Source of the DNA: an uncultured Sphingomonadaceae bacterium
GTDB taxonomy: Bacteria; Pseudomonadota; Alphaproteobacteria; Sphingomonadales; Sphingomonadaceae
Assembly (NCBI GenBank): GCA_946479505.1
Contig: CAMLGC010000019.1
Coordinates: 1-43,957, forward strand
DNA length: 43,957 nucleotides
Direction: 5' to 3'
Shown one piece after another: positions 8,404-17,298 of this stretch. Position 1 is the stretch's first letter, and every line of letters starts with the position of its first letter. The notes beneath the pieces are model-generated. The model was not told the origin of the DNA and searched no databases. It saw nothing but the letters and a program-made list of their open reading frames with translations. A program made the position numbers and the translations under genes.

Positions 8404-9342
8404 CTACGCCCCCAGCCGCGCTCGCGGATTCCCCTGATCGCGGCCGGGCCAGCCTTCGACGAATTTGGCCAATGCCGCGTCGCCGGCGGGCACCTCCACC
8501 ATCAGCGTCACGAGCTGGTCGCCCCGGCCGCCGCCCTTCTGGTGGAAACCCTTGCCCTTGAGCCGCAGCACCTTGCCCGAACTCGATCCCTTCGCAATCG
8601 TCAGATTGACCGCGCCATCGACGGTGGGCGTGCGCGCGCTGCCGCCGAGCACCGCCTCTGCGAGGCTGATCGGCAGATCGAGCCGCACATCGTCGCCGTC
8701 GCGGGTGAAGAATCGGTGCGGCTGCACCTCGATCGTGACGATCGCGTCGCCATTGCCGCCCGGGCCGGGCTGTCCCTTGCCGCCGAGCCGCATCTGCGTG
8801 CCGGTTTCAACCCCTGCGGGCAGCTTGAGATCAATGGTCGCGCCGTCGGCGAGCGTGATCCGCTGCGGCTTGAGGCTCGCGGCATCGACGAACGGCACCT
8901 GCAGGCGGTAGGCGACGTTGGCGCCCTTGGGCTTGGGCCCGCGGTTGAAGCCGAATCCGCTCGAAAACCCGCCGCCGCCCTGCTGGCGCTGGCCGAACAG
9001 CCCTTCGAAAATGTCGCCGATATCGCCCTGCTCGCCGCCGAAATCGAACTGCGCGCCGCCCGGCCGGAACCCGCCCGATCGCGCGCCCCCGCCGCCGCCG
9101 AAGCCGAACGGCGCGGTCGGGTTGCCCTCGGCATCGATCTCGCCGCGATCGAAGCGCGCGCGCTTGTCCTTGTCGGTGAGAAGATCGTAGGCGTTGGTCA
9201 CCTGGCTGAAGCGCTCGGCGGCCTTGGGATTGTCCTTGTTGCGGTCGGGGTGCAGCTCTTTTGCAAGCTTGCGATATGCCTTCTTGATCTCGGCCTCGCT
9301 CGCCCCGCGCGGTACCCCCAATGTCGAATATGGATCGGCCAT
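8404..9342 (-). CDS. DnaJ C-terminal domain protein, CbpA-type co-chaperone
   Basis: The 312-residue protein has an N-terminal J domain (about residues 3-70) with the HPD motif at 31-33, which stimulates the ATPase of DnaK. A Gly/Phe-rich linker follows (FGFGGGGG region, about 93-130). Two C-terminal beta-barrel substrate-binding domains follow, with the second ending in [15 protein letters not shown]. There is no CxxCxGxG zinc-finger region, so it is a class B (CbpA/DnaJ2-like) rather than canonical DnaJ. It is cytoplasmic and delivers clients to Hsp70. It is the first gene of a tight minus-strand cluster with yihY and fabI. Confidence 0.92.
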   Translation of the reverse strand: MADPYSTLGVPRGASEAEIKKAYRKLAKELHPDRNKDNPKAAERFSQVTNAYDLLTDKDKRARFDRGEIDAEGNPTAPFGFGGGGGARSGGFRPGGAQFDFGGEQGDIGDIFEGLFGQRQQGGGGFSSGFGFNRGPKPKGANVAYRLQVPFVDAASLKPQRITLADGATIDLKLPAGVETGTQMRLGGKGQPGPGGNGDAIVTIEVQPHRFFTRDGDDVRLDLPISLAEAVLGGSARTPTVDGAVNLTIAKGSSSGKVLRLKGKGFHQKGGGRGDQLVTLMVEVPAGDAALAKFVEGWPGRDQGNPRARLGA

Positions 9343-9406
9343 CTACTCCTCGGTGTGGCTTCGTTGCGAGCGAACATCGGCGCGCGCTCGCCCGAACGCA
9401 AGGGGA

Positions 9407-10432
9407 TCAGCCGATTGCGATCCACCGTCCCTCGGCGGCGCTACGCCGCGCGAGCTCGATCAGGCGAAGCCCGTCGATTGCGTCGGCGGGCGCGACGGGC
9501 AGCGGCCCCCGCCCGGCGATGGCGTTCGCGGCACCTTCATAGAAGGCGCGATAATCGCCCTGCTCGGTCGGCACGCGGGTCTCGGCGCCGTTCGCAGGGG
9601 TGAGCGTGCCGAAAAACTCGCGCGCGTCCTCGCCATAGCCCGGCTCGGCGGGGCGCCTGCCGCCGCGCATCCAGGCCTCCTGCGGATCGAGGCCGTGCTT
9701 GACGAAACTCCCGCCGGTGCCGTGGATCGCAAAGCGCGGCCGCGGTGCCGCGATCAACGTCGAAGCGGAGAGAATCGCGCGCATGCGCCCATAATCCAGC
9801 GTCAGCTCGAAATAGTCGTCGACGAGCGCGCCCTCCCGCTGAACGAGTATGTCGGCGCCGATCGCCTGCGGCATGCCGAACAGCACGAGCGCCTGGTCGA
9901 TTAGATGCGGCCCGAGATCGGCCAGCAGCCCGCTCCCCGGCCCCGCGTCCTCGCGCCAGCCTGCCTTGATCGCAGGCCGAAACCGATCCCACCGCGCTTC
10001 GTACAGCCCCACCTCGCCGAGCGCGTCGTGCTCCAGCAGCCGACGTACGGTCAGGAAATCGCCGTCCCACCGGCGATTGTGGAAGACGCTGAGCACCCGC
10101 CCGCGCTCCTCGGCAAATGCCGCGAGCGCTGCGCCTTCGGCTGCATCGAGCGCGAACGGCTTGTCGACCACGACATGTTTGCCCGCCGTGATCGCCGCGC
10201 GCGCGAGCGGCGCATGCGTCGTATTCGGCGTCGCGATTACCACTAGGTCGAGTTCCGGATCGCCAAGCACCGCATCGGCCGAGACCGCCGGCACGCCCGG
10301 CCAGTCGCGCGCGATCGCCTCCTCCCGCGACGAGGCGATCGCCGAGAGCGCCAATCCCTCGACCGCATCGATCAGCGGCGCGTGGAACGCCGCACCCGCA
10401 AGCCCGTAGCCGATCAGTCCGGTGCGGATCAT
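9407..10432 (-). CDS. Gfo/Idh/MocA-family oxidoreductase
   Basis: The 341-residue protein is an NAD(P)-dependent sugar or polyol dehydrogenase-like enzyme. The Rossmann motif is GYGLAG at residues 8-13, and the family's EKP motif is present as DKP at 90-92. The conserved DLGPHLIDQAL segment carries the presumed catalytic Asp and His. The closest characterised style is the YdgJ/YhhX subgroup with its FHNRRWDGDF stretch. The substrate cannot be read from sequence. It starts at the edge of the putative tRNA-bounded island, 67 bases outside the tRNA fragment, so by position it belongs to the flanking chromosome, although its likely sugar chemistry resembles that of the island genes. Confidence 0.9.
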   Translation of the reverse strand: MIRTGLIGYGLAGAAFHAPLIDAVEGLALSAIASSREEAIARDWPGVPAVSADAVLGDPELDLVVIATPNTTHAPLARAAITAGKHVVVDKPFALDAAEGAALAAFAEERGRVLSVFHNRRWDGDFLTVRRLLEHDALGEVGLYEARWDRFRPAIKAGWREDAGPGSGLLADLGPHLIDQALVLFGMPQAIGADILVQREGALVDDYFELTLDYGRMRAILSASTLIAAPRPRFAIHGTGGSFVKHGLDPQEAWMRGGRRPAEPGYGEDAREFFGTLTPANGAETRVPTEQGDYRAFYEGAANAIAGRGPLPVAPADAIDGLRLIELARRSAAEGRWIAIG

Positions 10433-10838
10433 TCGCGCGGCTCGCGAAAACCAAAGGCCTCCGGGTTTGTGGGCCGGGCGGTGGGGCGTTTTGAAGAGAT
10501 GCGCGTGGCAAGGATTGAACGTGCGATGCCCGCAACGTCATTGTCGTTCGTAGCGTACGGAGTTGTATTGTTCGTCAATAACTTAAACACCATCAAACTT
10601 CTCCGCGCCGAAAGTGTCCCAAAGTTATGATAGCGAGGGTGGCTAGGTATTGCAGCCGCCGCATGAGCGGCAAACCGCTTGCTCAGGAAAGCTGGGCTGC
10701 GCCAGCGATAGCGGCAGTCGCCCCCCCTCGAGCGCGCATCGGCTGGGTGCGGCTCGGTCGCGGACCGCATTCTGCCGCCTCCGCCCATTTGCTCGGGGAA
10801 GTGGAGCGCGCCGCTTCAATTGGCGTGCGATGGGTACG
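10433..10838. other. 406-base gene-free stretch at the island edge
   Basis: No convincing gene lies here. The stretch holds a decayed tRNA-Val 3' half at 10500-10542. An AT-richer patch follows at about 10555-10635, unlike the surrounding GC-rich DNA. The rest, up to the GH3 stop codon, shows no clear repeats or terminator. A possible 119-codon frame on the minus strand has no family resemblance and is treated as spurious. The composition change fits a recombination junction. Confidence 0.6.
10500..10542 (-). pseudogene. Decayed 3' half of tRNA-Val, putative attachment-site remnant
   Basis: Read on the minus strand, this segment aligns with the intact tRNA-Val(GAC) at 17299-17373 from the anticodon GAC to the acceptor end. 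About 30 of the 37 bases after the anticodon match, including a 17-base identical run covering the T-loop and the 3' acceptor strand. The 5' half of the tRNA is missing. It has the same orientation as the intact gene, so the two are direct repeats about 6.8 kb apart. This is the pattern left by integration into a tRNA 3' end. Confidence 0.65.
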
Positions 10839-13028
10839 TCACGGCGCCAGATAGCGGTCGGGCACCATCACTTCGACGGGTGTATCGAGCGATTCCGCCG
10901 ACGTGCCGATCGCAAAACGATAGCGGCCGCCGCGTAGATGCCAGCGCGTGTCCTCCCAACTGGCAAGCAGGCGCGGATCGACGCCGATGGTGATCTCGCG
11001 GCTTTGCCCGGCCTTCAATTCGACCCGTTGGAAGCCCGCGAGACGAAGCAGGGATTGTCCGGCGGCGTCGACCAGATAGAGCTGCACCACGTCGGCGCCG
11101 TCTCGATCGCCTGTGTTGCGCACTGTGAGACGAGCATGGATCGATCGGCCCGCCGACATGGCAAGGTCCGAGTGGGCAAAGCTCGTGTAGCTGAGGCCGT
11201 AACCGAAGGCGAAGGCGGGCATGATATCTTTCGCCGCGTACCAGCGGTATCCGACGTCGGATCCCTCGAAATCGTCGATCGGCAGGGGGCCGTCGCCTGG
11301 CAATCCCAGCCCTGGCACGCTCGAGCGGGGCGCCTGCGAGGCGTCCGCCGGAAAGGTCATCGGCAGTCGGCCGGAGGGATTGACGGCGCCGGTCAGCACG
11401 TCTGCAATGGCGTCGCCGCCCTTCTGCCCGGGATACCAGGCTTCGACCACCGCCTTGACGTCGCTCATCCACGGCATCCGCACCGGATTGCCGGTCTCCA
11501 GCACCACGACCACGTTGGGATTTGCCTCGGCGATCATCGAGATCAGCTTGTCCTGTCCTTGCGGCAGATCGAGGTCGGAGGCGTCCATTCCTTCGCTCTG
11601 CCAGCGGGTCGCGAAGACGATCACCAGGTCGGCGTGCGTTGCCCGGGCTGCTGCGGTCGTTGGGTAATAGCCGCTTTCGAAGCCGATCTTTGCGTGCGGC
11701 AGGGCCTGCTTCAGCGCCTTCAGCGGAGAGGAGGGGACCAGGTTCTGCGTGCTGCCCAGGAGCCAGTCGTCAAAATTGCCCCCGGCCGGAATCTGCGCCG
11801 CGAACCCGCCGACGGGGCGCACCTGGCTCGATCCCCAACCCGACATCACCCCCGCATTGGCATAGCCGCCGACGACGAGAATGGATTTCGCGGTTTTCGC
11901 CAAGGGCAGGATGCCGTCATTCTTGAGCAGCACGATGCCTTCCGCCGCCGCCTGCCGCGCGACCGCGGCGTGGGCTTCGTAGTCGATCGCGCCATCGCCG
12001 CGCGGCAGATCGGCACCGACGGCATAGATGCTCCGCAATATGCGCCGCACCGCGTCCGAGACGCGGGCCTTAGTTACCCTGCCGGCGGCTATTTCGGCCT
12101 TCAACGGTGCGTCGAACCAATGGGTCGTGTCGAGCTGCCAGCCCGATTCCTGGTCGAGACCGGCATTGAACGAATCGACGCTGTGAACCGCGCCCCAATC
12201 GGACATCACCCAGCCCCGATAGCCCCAATCATGCTTGAGCACGCCATTGAGGAGGTGATCGTTGGCGCAGGCATATTTGTCGTTCACCAGATTATAGGCA
12301 CACATCACAGCCCCCGGGTGGCCCTGCTCGATGGCGATCTCGAAGGCGAGAAGGTCGCTCTCGCGGTGCCCGGCTTCCGAAATGCGAACGTTCGCCAGCG
12401 CGGATTGGCTCTCCTGGGAATCGGCCGAAAAATGCTTGATCGTGGAAATGACGCCCTGCGACTGGATGCCGCGAACCGATGCGCCCGCCATCATGCCGGC
12501 AAGCAGCGGGTCCTCGCCCAGATATTCGAAGTTGCGGCCATCGTACCAGTTGCGGGTCAGGTTCATGCCGCCTGCCAGGATGACGTTGAAGCCCTTCGCC
12601 CGCGCTTCGGAACCGATCATCGCGCCCGTGCGATAGGCCAGCTCGGGATCGAAGCTGGCGGCGAGAGCGAGACCCGCCGGCAGCGCGGTCGCCACGTCGC
12701 CCTCGCGAATCTCGCCGAGATTGCTGACGCCCAGGCTCGCGTCGGTCTCGTTCAGGTCCGGCACGCCAAGCCGCGGAATGCCGGGTACGTGACCGGCCGC
12801 CGGAATCAAACCGGGCGGGGAGGGCGGCAAGGTGGGAAACAGGCCGTTCAGGAGCTGCAATCGCTCCGCGTCCGTCATCCGCGATTCGACCGCCGCAGCC
12901 TTTGCGTCGGGATCGACCGACTTGGCCGCGGGCGTCTGCGCCCATGCCGGGCCGTGTACCGCGACGATCGTCAGGGCTGCCCCCATCGCCGCCGCAGCGC
13001 GGTGCGGCAGTGTGTTTCGCGCGAACAT
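10839..13028 (-). CDS. Glycoside hydrolase family 3 beta-glycosidase, exported
   Basis: The 729-residue protein is a GH3 exo-beta-glycosidase that would release terminal sugars from beta-glycosides, probably in the periplasm. A signal peptide (about residues 1-30, cut near AWA-Q) precedes the (beta/alpha)8 domain, which has the IKHF motif at 197-200 and the nucleophile Asp277 in VMSDWGA. The alpha/beta sandwich domain follows (LLKNDGILPL, then VVVVLETGNPV), and a fibronectin III-like domain closes the protein after FGYGLSYTSF. ATG 13028 is chosen for its strong GGGAGAGGGG site and the signal peptide. It is divergent from the GMC dehydrogenase across a LacI-type operator. The exact substrate is unknown. 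Confidence 0.93.
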   Translation of the reverse strand: MFARNTLPHRAAAAMGAALTIVAVHGPAWAQTPAAKSVDPDAKAAAVESRMTDAERLQLLNGLFPTLPPSPPGLIPAAGHVPGIPRLGVPDLNETDASLGVSNLGEIREGDVATALPAGLALAASFDPELAYRTGAMIGSEARAKGFNVILAGGMNLTRNWYDGRNFEYLGEDPLLAGMMAGASVRGIQSQGVISTIKHFSADSQESQSALANVRISEAGHRESDLLAFEIAIEQGHPGAVMCAYNLVNDKYACANDHLLNGVLKHDWGYRGWVMSDWGAVHSVDSFNAGLDQESGWQLDTTHWFDAPLKAEIAAGRVTKARVSDAVRRILRSIYAVGADLPRGDGAIDYEAHAAVARQAAAEGIVLLKNDGILPLAKTAKSILVVGGYANAGVMSGWGSSQVRPVGGFAAQIPAGGNFDDWLLGSTQNLVPSSPLKALKQALPHAKIGFESGYYPTTAAARATHADLVIVFATRWQSEGMDASDLDLPQGQDKLISMIAEANPNVVVVLETGNPVRMPWMSDVKAVVEAWYPGQKGGDAIADVLTGAVNPSGRLPMTFPADASQAPRSSVPGLGLPGDGPLPIDDFEGSDVGYRWYAAKDIMPAFAFGYGLSYTSFAHSDLAMSAGRSIHARLTVRNTGDRDGADVVQLYLVDAAGQSLLRLAGFQRVELKAGQSREITIGVDPRLLASWEDTRWHLRGGRYRFAIGTSAESLDTPVEVMVPDRYLAP

Positions 13029-13052
13029 AGACCCCTCTCCCCGTGTCGGCGT

Positions 13053-13066
13053 TGGAAGCGCTTCCA
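13053..13066. promoter_or_regulatory. LacI/GalR-family operator in the divergent GH3-GMC promoter
   Basis: TGGAAGCGCTTCCA is a perfect 14-base palindrome with the central CG typical of LacI/GalR-family operators. It lies 25 bases upstream of the GH3 start codon and 82 bases upstream of the GMC start codon, in the only intergenic gap of the cassette, so a single sugar-responsive repressor could control both arms. No LacI-family gene is present in the window, so the regulator must be encoded elsewhere. Confidence 0.75.
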
Positions 13067-13147
13067 TTTTTTCACTAATCATGAAAGAACCGCGCATTCC
13101 AGAGAGAATTTCGGTCAGCGCCGCGAGACATGCGCTTGGGAGAGAGA

Positions 13148-14833
13148 ATGGAAGGCCAGTTCGACGCAATCGTCATCGGCAGCGGCATAAGCGGCGGCTG
13201 GGCTGCAAAGGAGCTTTGCGAGAAGGGACTCAAGACGCTCGTGCTGGAGCGCGGCCGCAACGTCGAGCATGTCGTCGACTATCCGACAATGTCCATGCCG
13301 CTGTGGGATTTCAAACTGCGCGGCGCGAACAGTCGTACCTGGAACGAAGCCAATCCGCTGATTTCGAAGGCGGCGGGATATGACGATACGACCAGGCATT
13401 TCTTCGTGCAGGATGGCGACCATCCCTATGTGCAGGAAAAGCCGTTCAACTGGGTGCGCGGCTATCAGGTGGGCGGCAAATCGCTGACCTGGGGCCGGGC
13501 CTGCGGCCGCTGGGGAGCCGCCGACTTCAGCGCGCCGGCGCGGCACGGTTATGGTCAGGCCTGGCCGATCGGCTACGATGATGTCGCTTCCTGGTACAGC
13601 CATGTCGAACGCTTCGTCGGCGTCTGCGGCTCGTCCGAAGGGCTCGAGGTCATGCCCGACGGGGAATTTCTGCCGCCCTACGAGATGAACGCCGTCGAGG
13701 CGCATCTGCAAAAGGTGCTCAGGGAGAAATTCGGGCGCCATTACCTGCCGGGCCGGTGGGCGCAGCTAACCGAGCCGAAGGATATTCATTTCGAGCAAGG
13801 GCGCGGCCAGTGCCAGAATCGCGACAAGTGCATGCGCGGCTGTCCCTACGGGGGCTATTTCTCGTCGAACGCCGCGACGCTCCCCTGGGCTGAGCGCACG
13901 GGCAACCTGACGGTTCGCCCGGACTCGGTGGTTCATTCGATCGTCTATGACGAGAAGGCCGGCCGCGCGACCGGCGTGCGCGTGATCGATGCGAAGACGA
14001 AGGCGACCATGACCTATGAAGCGAAGATCATCTTCGTGAACGCGTCGGCGCTCAACTCCACTCTGATCCTTTTGAACTCTAGGTCGGATCGCTTCCCCAA
14101 GGGCCTGGGCAATGATTCCGGCGTGCTCGGCACCCATATCTGCTTCCAGAACTACCGCGGTGGCATGTCGGGCGAGATCGAGGGCTTCGAGGACAGATAT
14201 TACGAGGTCAGGAAGCCTGCGGAGTGCATCGTCCCCAATTTTCGCAATACGAAGGATCGCGATGCGGATTTCGTCGGCGGCTACGTGATCTTCTCCGGCG
14301 CAAGCCGCGATCGTATGAACGATGCTGAAATCGATCCGGGTGTGGGCGCCGGCTTCAAGGAGGCGATCGCCCGGCCGGGCAGGTGGACCGCCTACATGTA
14401 CATGCAGGGAGAGACGATCCCGAAGGCGACGAACCATGTCCGCCTGAGCACCGGCAAGATCGACCAATGGGGTATCCCGCAACTCGTCGTGAACGTGGGC
14501 TATGACGACAATGACGACCGGATGGTCGCGGATTTTCTTGGCGAAGGCCGGAAGATGATGGAGGCGGCGGGCTTCCGGAACATAACGACGTACGACAATC
14601 ATCAGGCGCCGGGCCTCGACATCCACGAAATGGGTGGCGCGCGCATGGGCGCCGATCCGGCCAGCTCGATCCTCAACGGGCATAATCAGATGCACGCCTG
14701 CGCCAATGTTTTCGTCACCGACGGTGCGTGCATGACGAGTACCGGGAACCAAAGCCCTTCGATCCTCTACATGGCCTTGACCGCGCGCGCTGTGGACTAT
14801 GCGGTGGGCGAGCTGCAGGCGGGGAGGATCTGA
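13148..14833 (+). CDS. GMC-family FAD sugar dehydrogenase, catalytic subunit (glycoside 3-dehydrogenase-like)
   Basis: The 561-residue protein has the FAD-binding motif GSGISG (11-16), the GMC GGKSLTWGR segment and a C-terminal DIHEMGGARMG with the catalytic His, followed by GNQSPS. Cysteines 222, 228 and 232 are spaced C-x5-C-x3-C, the spacing of the [3Fe-4S] ligands in the FAD-dependent glucose dehydrogenase of Burkholderia. The neighbouring small subunit and DUF1080 protein point to oxidation of glycosides at C3, as in the LacA subunit of Caulobacter. No cytochrome c subunit is nearby, so the electron acceptor is unclear. ATG 13148 is used, with GGGAGAGAG just upstream. Confidence 0.88.
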   Translation: MEGQFDAIVIGSGISGGWAAKELCEKGLKTLVLERGRNVEHVVDYPTMSMPLWDFKLRGANSRTWNEANPLISKAAGYDDTTRHFFVQDGDHPYVQEKPFNWVRGYQVGGKSLTWGRACGRWGAADFSAPARHGYGQAWPIGYDDVASWYSHVERFVGVCGSSEGLEVMPDGEFLPPYEMNAVEAHLQKVLREKFGRHYLPGRWAQLTEPKDIHFEQGRGQCQNRDKCMRGCPYGGYFSSNAATLPWAERTGNLTVRPDSVVHSIVYDEKAGRATGVRVIDAKTKATMTYEAKIIFVNASALNSTLILLNSRSDRFPKGLGNDSGVLGTHICFQNYRGGMSGEIEGFEDRYYEVRKPAECIVPNFRNTKDRDADFVGGYVIFSGASRDRMNDAEIDPGVGAGFKEAIARPGRWTAYMYMQGETIPKATNHVRLSTGKIDQWGIPQLVVNVGYDDNDDRMVADFLGEGRKMMEAAGFRNITTYDNHQAPGLDIHEMGGARMGADPASSILNGHNQMHACANVFVTDGACMTSTGNQSPSILYMALTARAVDYAVGELQAGRI

Positions 14834-14836
14834 GCG

Positions 14837-15403
14837 ATGGAGCGACGCGAACTTCTCACCCTCATTGCAGCCGCCACGGGCTGTGCCCTGATCGGATTTG
14901 CCGAATATGGGCCGGGCAGGGTCAACGCTGCTGACGATCCTCCCACGAGCTTCCCGCCAGGCGATATCGCCTTTTTCGACGAGGTTGCGGAAGCCATCAT
15001 TCCGCGCACCGACACCCCCGGGGCGAAAGACGCGAAGGTCGGAGAGTTCATCGGCGTCTATTCGCAGGCCTGCTATTCGAACCGCGACCTCGCCGTGCTC
15101 AAGGCAGGCGTCATCGCGCTCGATAACGAGATGCGCAAGGCGTGCGGCGCCCGCTTCACGGACGCATTACCGGCACAGCGCCAGGCGGTGCTCGCCGGGA
15201 TCGACCGCGAAGCGCGTGCCGACGCGGACAAGGCGGCGGACACTGCTCCCCCCCATTATTTCACGCTGATGAAGCAGTTGACCTTGCTCGGCTTCTTCAC
15301 GTCCGAGCCCGGCGCGACGCAGGTCGCCCGCTACAGCGAGGTGCCGGGCGCCTATCACGGCGATGTCCCCTATGATGGAAAGGGCTTCTGGTCGTGGGCT
15401 TGA
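14837..15403 (+). CDS. Gluconate 2-dehydrogenase subunit 3-family protein (dehydrogenase small subunit)
   Basis: The 188-residue protein fits the small (gamma) subunit that accompanies membrane-bound or periplasmic GMC dehydrogenases. The N-terminus MERRELLTLIAAATGCALIG has a twin arginine followed by a hydrophobic stretch and is Tat-like; in related complexes this subunit carries the export signal for the folded catalytic subunit. The mature part has the family's FFDEVAEAIIPRTDTPGAKDAKV and the FTLMKQLTLLGFFTSEPGAT segments. It begins three bases after the GMC stop and overlaps the DUF1080 gene by ten bases, so the three are translated as an operon. Confidence 0.88.
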   Translation: MERRELLTLIAAATGCALIGFAEYGPGRVNAADDPPTSFPPGDIAFFDEVAEAIIPRTDTPGAKDAKVGEFIGVYSQACYSNRDLAVLKAGVIALDNEMRKACGARFTDALPAQRQAVLAGIDREARADADKAADTAPPHYFTLMKQLTLLGFFTSEPGATQVARYSEVPGAYHGDVPYDGKGFWSWA

Positions 15404-16329
15404 ACCTGCACCGCATGCTTTCCGCCGCCTGCGCGCTGGGGCTTTTCGCCACCCCGGCATTTTGTGAGGGCCCCTCTCCGTTCCTCGGACGATGGGACGT
15501 GACGCTTCATACGCCCGGTCGCGACTGGTCCTCCTGGATCGAAGTCGTCGAACAGAACGGCACGCCACGCGTCCGGATGGTCGGGCGTTGGGGCCATGCG
15601 CGCTGGCTCCGGGACGCCGCGTTCGTTGACGGGACGCTGCGTTTCGTTTCGCCCGCTGCCGAAGAGGCGTTGCCGCAGGATCTCGTGTTCGAGGCCGAAG
15701 TGCGGGATGGGCATCTGGCGGGCACGGCGGGGAAATGGACATTCGATGCCGTCCGGGCGCCGGCGCTCGTTCGCGCGTCGAACCCGCAATGGACGGAACC
15801 CGAGAGGCTGTTCGACGGGGCCAGTCTCGCCGGCTGGCACCCGCGCGACGCCGCCGCGAAGCACTGGCAGGTCCAAAACGGGGTGCTGGTGACGCCGGGC
15901 AGCGGCGGCAGCGATCTGATCAGCGACGCCCGCTTCACCGATTTCAGGCTGCATGCCGAATTTCGGGTGGCGAAGGGCGCGAACAGCGGGATCTATCTGC
16001 GCGGCCGATACGAGGTGCAGATCGAAAACGATCTCGCGCCCGAAGCCCCCGACATGCGGACCGGGGGCGTCTATGGCTATCTGGCACCCGAGCCGCCCGC
16101 ATCGCGCGCGCCCGGTGTCTGGCACGCCTACGATATCACGCTTGTCGGCCGGCGCGTAACGGTCGTGCTGGATGGCGAGACCGTCATCCTGAACGAGGAG
16201 ATCCCCGGCCTTACCGGAGGTGCATTGAGCGCGGATGAAGCGGCGCCGGGGCCGATCATGCTGCAGGGAAGCGAGAGCGGCAGGGTGGAATACCGCAACA
16301 TCGTGGTCACGCCGGCCAAGCGGTTCTGA
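15394..16329 (+). CDS. DUF1080 protein, predicted 3-keto-glycoside hydrolase/lyase
   Basis: The 311-residue exported protein has a signal peptide (MLSAACALGLFATPAFC region), an N-terminal beta-rich domain (about 25-130) and a DUF1080 jelly-roll domain from about 135. The signature is visible: LFDGASLAGWH, WQVQNGVLVTPGSGGSDLIS, and ANSGIYLRGRYEVQIEND. DUF1080 members are reported to cleave 3-keto-glycosides formed by glycoside 3-dehydrogenases, so this would act directly after the GMC complex. The GTG start at 15394 has AAAGGG upstream and overlaps the preceding stop; ATG at 15415 is an alternative that still leaves a signal peptide. Confidence 0.87.
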   Translation: MGLNLHRMLSAACALGLFATPAFCEGPSPFLGRWDVTLHTPGRDWSSWIEVVEQNGTPRVRMVGRWGHARWLRDAAFVDGTLRFVSPAAEEALPQDLVFEAEVRDGHLAGTAGKWTFDAVRAPALVRASNPQWTEPERLFDGASLAGWHPRDAAAKHWQVQNGVLVTPGSGGSDLISDARFTDFRLHAEFRVAKGANSGIYLRGRYEVQIENDLAPEAPDMRTGGVYGYLAPEPPASRAPGVWHAYDITLVGRRVTVVLDGETVILNEEIPGLTGGALSADEAAPGPIMLQGSESGRVEYRNIVVTPAKRF

Positions 16330-16346
16330 TGAGGAGAGCGATACAG

Positions 16347-17240
16347 ATGACCAGGATCGGGCGAGCAGCGCGGGTGATGGCGGCAGGCGCGGCGGCAGCG
16401 CTGTCGATGGCGGCGGCGCCCGCGCCCGCGTCCCAGACCGTGCTGTTCGTCGGCAACAGCTTCACTTTCGGCTCGCACTCGCCGGTGCTGCGCTATCGCG
16501 CCGATACGGTGGCCGATCTCAACGGCGACGGCATCGGAGGGGTGCCGGGGTTGTTCGAGCTGTTCACCGAGGAAGCGGGGCTCGACTACAAGGTCAGCCT
16601 CGAAACCTCGCCGGGCAAGACCCTCAAATGGCATTGGGAGAACAAGGCGGAGCTGCTGAACCGCACCTGGGACCATGTCGTGCTCCAGGATCTGAGCATC
16701 CTCCAGAGCGAGCGGCCCGGCGATCCGACCTGGCTGATCGATTATGCCGGGCGGTTCGCGCGGCAGTTCGAGGCGAAGAACCCCGATGTCGACGTCAGCC
16801 TGACCGCCACCTGGACGCGGCCGGATCAGACCTACCTTCCCACGGGCCATTGGTACGGCAAGCCGGTGACGCAGATGGCGCTGGACCTGAGGCGCGGCTA
16901 CGACGCGGCGAACGCGGCGAGCGATGCGATCGACCGCGTCAACCCGGTGGGGCAGGCGTTCAACTGCGCGATCGCGGCGGGGTTCGCCGATCCCAATCCC
17001 TATGACGGGGTCGCGTTCGACCAGCTCGATCTGTGGGCCTACGACCATTATCATGCGAGCACGGCGGGCTATTATCTGGAGGCGCTCGTCGTCTTCGCCG
17101 GGATCACGGGCAAGGACCCGCGCACGCTGGGCGCGAACGAGAAGGCCGCCGACGATCTCGGCCTCTCCCGCACCCAGGCCGCGCGGCTCCAGAAGGCTGC
17201 CTGGGCCACCGTAAACGGGCAGAGCTGTAGCGCGCTGTGA
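16347..17240 (+). CDS. Exported SGNH-like hydrolase with GNSF serine motif
   Basis: The 297-residue protein has a signal peptide (about residues 1-28). It is SGNH/GDSL-like: the serine motif is GNSF (residues 36-39, Ser38) instead of GDSL, and the late Asp233-x-x-His236 (DHYH) fits the catalytic Asp/His. The GNSFT variant resembles DUF4886-type proteins. An esterase, for example a sugar deacetylase, is plausible given the cassette, but no substrate is evident. ATG 16347 follows AGGAG by ten bases; ATG 16329 would overlap the DUF1080 stop but lacks a good site. An intrinsic terminator lies 20 bases downstream. Confidence 0.75.
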   Translation: MTRIGRAARVMAAGAAAALSMAAAPAPASQTVLFVGNSFTFGSHSPVLRYRADTVADLNGDGIGGVPGLFELFTEEAGLDYKVSLETSPGKTLKWHWENKAELLNRTWDHVVLQDLSILQSERPGDPTWLIDYAGRFARQFEAKNPDVDVSLTATWTRPDQTYLPTGHWYGKPVTQMALDLRRGYDAANAASDAIDRVNPVGQAFNCAIAAGFADPNPYDGVAFDQLDLWAYDHYHASTAGYYLEALVVFAGITGKDPRTLGANEKAADDLGLSRTQAARLQKAAWATVNGQSCSAL

Positions 17241-17260
17241 TGAAGACATCCGCTGCAATT

Positions 17261-17297
17261 AAAAACCCCGCCGACCCATTGGATCGACGGGGTTTTT
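17261..17297. terminator. Bidirectional intrinsic terminator between the island and tRNA-Val
   Basis: AAAAACCCCGCCGA (17261-17274) and TCGACGGGGTTTTT (17284-17297) form a long stem with one mismatch and a nine-base loop. It has a T-tract on either strand, so it would end both the plus-strand dehydrogenase operon and the minus-strand tRNA transcript, whose CCA end lies one base away. Confidence 0.88.
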
Positions 17298-17298
17298 A

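Noticed and set aside
10429..10788. 119-codon minus-strand frame in the island-edge gap
   Set aside because: No homology, no ribosome-binding site, and it spans the tRNA fragment.
10938..13190. 750-codon plus-strand frame opposite the GH3 gene
   Set aside because: No family resemblance, whereas the minus strand encodes a GH3 with signal peptide and catalytic Asp.
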